This document shows, piece after piece, positions 6,473 to 7,548 of a stretch of DNA of 7,548 nt; position 1 is the stretch's first letter, and each line of letters starts with the position of its first letter. The notes under the pieces are model-generated. The model ran no database searches. It was not told where the DNA came from and saw only the letters and a program-made list of their open reading frames with translations. The DNA is from an uncultured Thermoplasmata archaeon (GTDB lineage: Archaea; Thermoplasmatota; Thermoplasmata; Methanomassiliicoccales; Methanomethylophilaceae), in contig CAMNNR010000059.1 of assembly GCA_946545675.1 (NCBI GenBank), positions 1 through 7,548 of the forward strand, written 5' to 3'. A program made the translations under genes and the position numbers.

Positions 6473-7548
6473 TTATGCCTTGAACTTCCTGGAACTGTTA
6501 CCGACTACAATTCCGATAATTAAGAGGGCGATGAACAGAGCGCAGATAGCAATCAGCATGAAATTGATTGATTCGGAGCTGTTCTCCACACCCACAACAT
6601 AAGTCGAATTGTGGTTGGTTTCGAAAGTCACAGACTCAGAAGAATAGGATACGATCTTCATTGAGGTCTTCTCACCGGCGGAGTCTACAAAGTAGACTGC
6701 GGGAGCCTTTCCTGCACCTCCGTTGAAGGGCACTGTGACCTGAATAGTTCCATTGTATTCTGTTCCGTCAGCCTTGAAAGTGAACTCGTAAGCCGTTCCG
6801 TCAATACTGGTGGAGTTTTCTACCGGTGCGATTGCTGCAGTCACGGTCTTGCCTGCAAGGTTGGTTGTGTCAGCAATAATCACGCTTGACGAATTGGACA
6901 ACGCGACATTGACGGTCTTTGTGGTAGTAGGCATATCGAAATTGCTGTCTCCGGCGGAGAGGTCGACTTCGACAGTTGTCTCGGTTTCCACAGGGGCGAC
7001 CTTCCATACTGCTTTGATGTCGAGTATCAACTCAGTAAAGGTCGAGGGCACCTCAGGCTCCCACTCAAAGAACGTACATCCATTCTTGGTCGGTTCAGCA
7101 GGAGCGGTAACTGTATCACCATTGTATCCTGCGACTTTCAGATCAGCCTCGCCGTTGTTAAGGACAAAGGTGATGAAACAGAAGGGCTTGAACTCAAGAT
7201 TCTCAGGAGTTGCACTGGAATCCATAGGTGCAAGCTGAATCCAAGAATTCCAACTGTTGTAAAGGCCATCAGGTACAGTTATCGTTCCATCGTCTGCCAC
7301 GGTGACCCCCATGGCAATTGCGCTTGCTCCGGCAGGTTTGTAGTAGTTCTCATGAGAGATCAGATAGGTGGTGTCGGCATCCTTACCGAAGGAGTTACCC
7401 ATGAACCAACCATCATCAGCATTGTAGTTCCAGATGGCGTAATTGGCACCGATGACATCCGTAGCCGCCTTGTCCCAACTGGTAGACCAGTCTGCGATGA
7501 TTCCGTCTCCGTCAGTAGCGAAGTACACACTTGCCGCATCCTTGTCGA
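6473..7548 (-). CDS. Membrane-anchored cell-surface protein with a Flg_new/InlB-type repeat, 3' part
   Basis: The frame is open from the right edge to TAA at 6475-6473. About 357 residues are visible, and the true start lies outside. The GTG at 7528 is probably an internal valine, since DKDAAS is encoded in frame before it. Counting from that valine as 1, residues 1-115 are rich in Trp, Asn and Tyr and include WNYNADDGW (33-41) and YNSWNSW (90-96). Residues 118-176 match the Listeria/Bacteroides repeat pattern (ITFVLNNG, GDTVTAPAEPTKNGCTF, then AVWK at 173-176). Residues 180-315 are Thr/Val/Ser-rich and look like Ig-type beta structure. A single helix at 321-343 followed by RKFKA anchors the protein, with its bulk outside. 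Such proteins are common archaeal and bacterial surface or adhesion proteins; the ligand is unknown. The N-terminal pattern hints at kinship with DUF4430-like domains. Confidence 0.85.
   Translation of the reverse strand, partial: DKDAASVYFATDGDGIIADWSTSWDKAATDVIGANYAIWNYNADDGWFMGNSFGKDADTTYLISHENYYKPAGASAIAMGVTVADDGTITVPDGLYNSWNSWIQLAPMDSSATPENLEFKPFCFITFVLNNGEADLKVAGYNGDTVTAPAEPTKNGCTFFEWEPEVPSTFTELILDIKAVWKVAPVETETTVEVDLSAGDSNFDMPTTTKTVNVALSNSSSVIIADTTNLAGKTVTAAIAPVENSTSIDGTAYEFTFKADGTEYNGTIQVTVPFNGGAGKAPAVYFVDSAGEKTSMKIVSYSSESVTFETNHNSTYVVGVENSSESINFMLIAICALFIALLIIGIVVGNSSRKFKA

Noticed and set aside
6363..6602. A 79-codon + strand frame starting in the right end of the insertion sequence
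   Set aside because: It runs through the terminal repeat and then antisense through the surface protein gene; it has no Shine-Dalgarno site, and the nearest TATA-like element is about 20 bases away, too close for a leaderless start.
7526..7528. GTG as the start codon of the surface protein
   Set aside because: The frame stays open to the window edge, no Shine-Dalgarno site is seen, and a surface protein should begin with a signal peptide, which is absent here.

Overview
The window looks archaeal, most likely from a Thermoplasmata-type methanogen of the Methanomassiliicoccales (family Methanomethylophilaceae). This placement is an inference. It rests on a TTTATATA-type TATA box placed for leaderless transcription, secreted proteins built from transcobalamin-like (DUF4430), propeller and Listeria/Bacteroides-type repeat modules with C-terminal membrane anchors, and a FecCD-type importer operon. 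No rRNA, tRNA or CRISPR array was seen, so the taxon cannot be fixed from this sequence.

Left half, + strand (1-4574): an apparent importer operon. The last 30 codons of an unidentified gene are followed, 4 bases after the stop, by a 1206-residue protein. That protein joins a complete secreted receptor-like part (signal peptide, DUF4430-like domain, beta-propeller, Pro/Asp/Glu-rich linker, two more DUF4430-like domains) through an extra transmembrane helix to a complete BtuC/FecCD permease. Its stop overlaps the GTG start of the cognate ABC ATPase by 8 bases. A GNRA-looped hairpin with a T tract ends the operon, and a second dyad lies just downstream. The DUF4430 domains resemble the cobalamin-binding C-terminal domain of transcobalamin/intrinsic factor and the permease belongs to the vitamin B12/iron-chelate group, so corrinoid uptake is the favoured role; heme or siderophore uptake remains possible. 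The ATPase appears to lack the Q-loop glutamine.

Middle (about 4625-6416): an apparently intact IS4/IS1634-like insertion sequence of about 1.79 kb. It has 25-26 bp imperfect terminal inverted repeats and one 545-residue DDE transposase on the - strand, with D, D and the Y-x2-R-x3-E-x6-K signature all present. Upstream of the transposase lie a TATA box for a leaderless transcript, a perfect octamer inverted repeat at the predicted start of transcription, and overlapping TTTATAAA palindromes.

Right end (6473-7548, - strand): the 3' part of a cell-surface protein gene with a Flg_new/InlB-type repeat, beta-rich Ig-like stretches and a C-terminal membrane anchor with a short basic tail. Its 5' end is outside the window. 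The insertion sequence sits between this gene and the converging importer operon and disrupts neither reading frame.
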